Shown: positions 60,765 through 64,000 of the stretch, one piece after another
How the letters are laid out: the number at the start of each line of letters is the position of its first letter
How positions within the stretch are numbered: position 1 is the first letter of the stretch
Source of the DNA: Albimonas donghaensis
Lineage (GTDB): Bacteria; Pseudomonadota; Alphaproteobacteria; Rhodobacterales; Rhodobacteraceae
Direction of reading: 5' to 3'
Assembly (NCBI RefSeq): GCF_900106695.1
Contig: NZ_FNMZ01000006.1
Location: forward strand, 148,190 to 212,189
Length of the DNA: 64,000 bases
Position numbers and translations under genes: made by a program
Notes under the pieces: generated by a model
Database searches by the model: none
What the model was told of the DNA's origin: nothing
Seen by the model: only the letters and a program-made list of their open reading frames with translations

Positions 60765-61486
60765 GAAACGGTGTCCTCGCCTATGGCGACGAGCGGGTTC
60801 CCTACACGATCCACGAGGTCTCCACCCGCACCAGCCGGATCGCCATCCACGTCGATCCTGACGGCTCGGTTCAGGTCGACGCTCCTCCCGGCGAACCCGA
60901 TGAGAAGATCGATCAGGCCGTCCGTCGCCGAGCCCGATGGATCGTCACCCATGTGGCTGACGCCCGCGCCCGGTTTCGACACGTTTCCTCCCGTGAACAT
61001 GTCTCGGGCGAGCAGGTTCTGCACCTTGGCCGCCGCTATGTCCTGAAGGTGATCGCCGACCAGGACAGCCCCGGACAGGCCAAGCTGGTTGCCAACCGTT
61101 TGGAGGTGCGCCTGCCCGACCCCACCCCGTCCACCGTCCGAACGCTGGTTCGACTGTGGCACCGGGATCGGGCCCGCAGCTACTTCCGCAAGCGGATCGC
61201 CGCGCTCTCGAAGACGCTCTCATGGGTGCCTGCACCGCCGCCGTTCGAGCTTCGAGTGATGACACGCCAATGGGGCAACTGCGCCCCCGATGGGCGGATC
61301 GTCCTCAATCCCAACCTGGTGAAAGCGCCTCGGGACGCCATCGACTACGTGCTGGTGCATGAACTCGCGCACCTGAAGCACCACAACCACGGCGTGGAGT
61401 TCACACGGCTGCTGGATCAGGTCCAACCCGGCTGGCGCGAGATCAAGGCCCGACTTGATGCGATGGTCGAAGTCCTGAACGGGTAG
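60761..61486 (+). CDS. YgjP-type metal-dependent hydrolase (SprT/M48-like)
   Basis: A 241-residue protein of the YgjP/DUF45 family. The zinc motif HELAHLKHHNH in YVLVHELAHLKHHNHGVEF is the HExxH signature with the third ligand downstream. ELRVMTRQWGNCAPDGRIVLNPNLVKAP is the family hallmark. It overlaps the hsdR stop by ATGA, so it belongs to the restriction operon; this pairing with type I hsdR is frequent. A protease role in control of HsdR is an inference. Confidence 0.9.
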   Translation: MRNGVLAYGDERVPYTIHEVSTRTSRIAIHVDPDGSVQVDAPPGEPDEKIDQAVRRRARWIVTHVADARARFRHVSSREHVSGEQVLHLGRRYVLKVIADQDSPGQAKLVANRLEVRLPDPTPSTVRTLVRLWHRDRARSYFRKRIAALSKTLSWVPAPPPFELRVMTRQWGNCAPDGRIVLNPNLVKAPRDAIDYVLVHELAHLKHHNHGVEFTRLLDQVQPGWREIKARLDAMVEVLNG

Positions 61487-61724
61487 CGCACCGACTTTGC
61501 CGAAGCCGCCGATCTCAGTGGCCTGAAGTTCGCTGGGTCCACCGAGGTGAAGGACGTCAGCGTGACCTCGGGCGATCAGTCAGCGCTGCCCGGCACCGAC
61601 GAGGTCAGCACATCGAAGTCCGCCGATCTGGTCGCAGTGACCATCTCGGAGATCATCCGAATTATGAACCAGCGGCTCAGCTTGGACCTCACCGGGAGCG
61701 TCCGTCTGGTCATGGCCCATTGAG
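61487..61724 (+). pseudogene. Open reading frame remnant after the YgjP gene
   Basis: The YgjP stop is a TAG, and the same frame continues for 78 codons (RTDFAEAADLSGLKFAGSTE and on to MNQRLSLDLTGSVRLVMAH) to a TGA. It has no ATG until near the end, only GTG codons. Composition is coding-like. It may be a truncated gene or the former end of a longer protein. Confidence 0.35.
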
Positions 61725-62162
61725 CCGTCGACATGATCGACGAGCCTAGCGTCCGGTTACAGGCGACGATCAATCCGTTCGTCAACTTTTCCATGGCGAA
61801 TGCAGACATGTTAATGGAGACGGCATTCCCCCGAAATACGGAAGCCCCGAAGTGCTGATCAAGTTGCTGGCGAATGAAAAGCCTGGGAGATATTCCGAGA
61901 CGCACTCCTCAGCCCCGCCTACGAGAGGGCAGATGCTTAATCTGACGCTGTGCGCGAGATTTCACTTGAACCTAGGCCCCGTCGTTCCTACCTCTTCCAG
62001 GATTAAGCGGCGTCCCCTTGCCCGGATACTCCTGGGCCGAACCACGTTCAGGGCAAGCTAAATTGTTGCACTCGGCTGCATGTTGCAGGCGTCCCTGTTC
62101 GTGCGCGTCGGCCACCGGTGCCGGACATGGAAACCCCGGACCCTGAATATGCAGGGTTTGCA
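61725..62162. other. Intergenic stretch before the recombinase genes
   Basis: 438 bases without a supported gene. It probably holds the promoter for the recombinase pair. Confidence 0.4.
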
Positions 62163-62326
62163 ATGGATACGTCTGTCGACAGACGAGAATTGAAAGACCA
62201 TCCGAGTTCCGCGGGCGAACACGATCACCACAAAGGGAAGCTAAAAGCGTTGGCTCGGGTGCTCGCCCGTCAGGCGGCGCTGGACTATGTCCGAGAAGGC
62301 GGCATTCTGGACGAGGGGGGTCGCCC

Positions 62327-62333
<7 letters not shown>
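62163..62333 (+). CDS. Small protein encoded upstream of, and overlapping, the serine recombinase
   Basis: A 56-residue charged protein (MDTSVDRRELKDHPSSAGEH, then KLKALARVLARQAALDYVREGG). The helical LARVLARQAA-type segment occurs in small proteins next to recombinases in other bacteria. The stop (62331-62333) overlaps the recombinase start. The ATG at 62163 follows CAGGG; ATG 62127 and GTG 62118 are in frame. A role in recombination directionality is possible but untested. Confidence 0.55.
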
Positions 62334-63982
<1,649 letters not shown>

Positions 63983-64000
63983 GGTGTTTTGTTATCGTGA

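Overview
The window reads as a high-GC alphaproteobacterial chromosome, most likely from a Rhodobacterales-type or related marine/soil heterotroph. The grounds are the extreme GC bias at third codon positions, a TRAP transporter with a Tat-type signal on its binding protein, a DUF3830 protein, a LivFGHMK-type uptake operon and an initiator tRNA of alphaproteobacterial type. The species cannot be named from sequence alone.

Region 1 (1-12.8 kb): a NaChBac-type voltage-gated sodium channel and an NTF2-like protein, then a long + strand catabolic operon. It holds TRAP transporter DctQ/DctM/DctP, a glutamine-synthetase-like gamma-glutamyl ligase, an aldehyde dehydrogenase, an iron-type alcohol dehydrogenase, a cytosine-deaminase-like amidohydrolase, an EutB-like PLP enzyme, an EutC-like ornithine cyclodeaminase and a DUF3830 protein. 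Tight overlaps from 7.8 to 12.3 kb indicate one pathway for an imported nitrogenous organic acid or amine. Its substrate is unknown.

Region 2 (12.8-30.3 kb): a lone AT-richer HNH-nuclease gene lies between inverted copies of a REP-like palindrome. After it come a pair of acyl-CoA dehydrogenases, a PfkB sugar kinase, a molybdate locus (short ModE, a candidate ModE box, ModABC), YciI and EVE proteins. A seven-gene minus-strand operon follows: AmiC-like sensor, AmiR-like ANTAR antiterminator, an RNA leader with an intrinsic terminator, nitrilase-family amidase, periplasmic binding protein, LivH, a LivM-LivG fusion and LivF. This looks like amide uptake and hydrolysis controlled by antitermination.

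Region 3 (30.3-36.7 kb): a 1986-residue repeat protein with eleven tandem cadherin/VCBS-like modules.

Region 4 (36.7-63.9 kb): a genomic island of about 27 kb inserted at the 3' end of the initiator tRNA gene (63906-63982, minus). A 12-bp copy of the tRNA 3' end remains at 36694-36705, directly beside a hairpin that looks like the displaced tRNA terminator. A large serine recombinase (62327-63949) sits against the tRNA and reads through it antisense. The cargo looks like defence and mobility genes: two HNH-type proteins counting the one in Region 2, a reverse transcriptase with a 0.7-kb upstream leader carrying a perfect 133-bp direct repeat, a Cys/His-rich protein divergent from it, two small serine recombinases, an ADP-ribosyltransferase-like protein, a PLD-family nuclease, and a complete type I restriction-modification operon (hsdM, hsdS, DUF3800, hsdR, YgjP-type peptidase). 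Duplicated and truncated genes mark repeated rearrangement.

The best candidates for something undescribed are the reverse transcriptase with its repeated leader and the adjacent Cys/His protein, and the ADP-ribosyltransferase-like protein. The amidase antitermination operon is a good new instance of a known logic.
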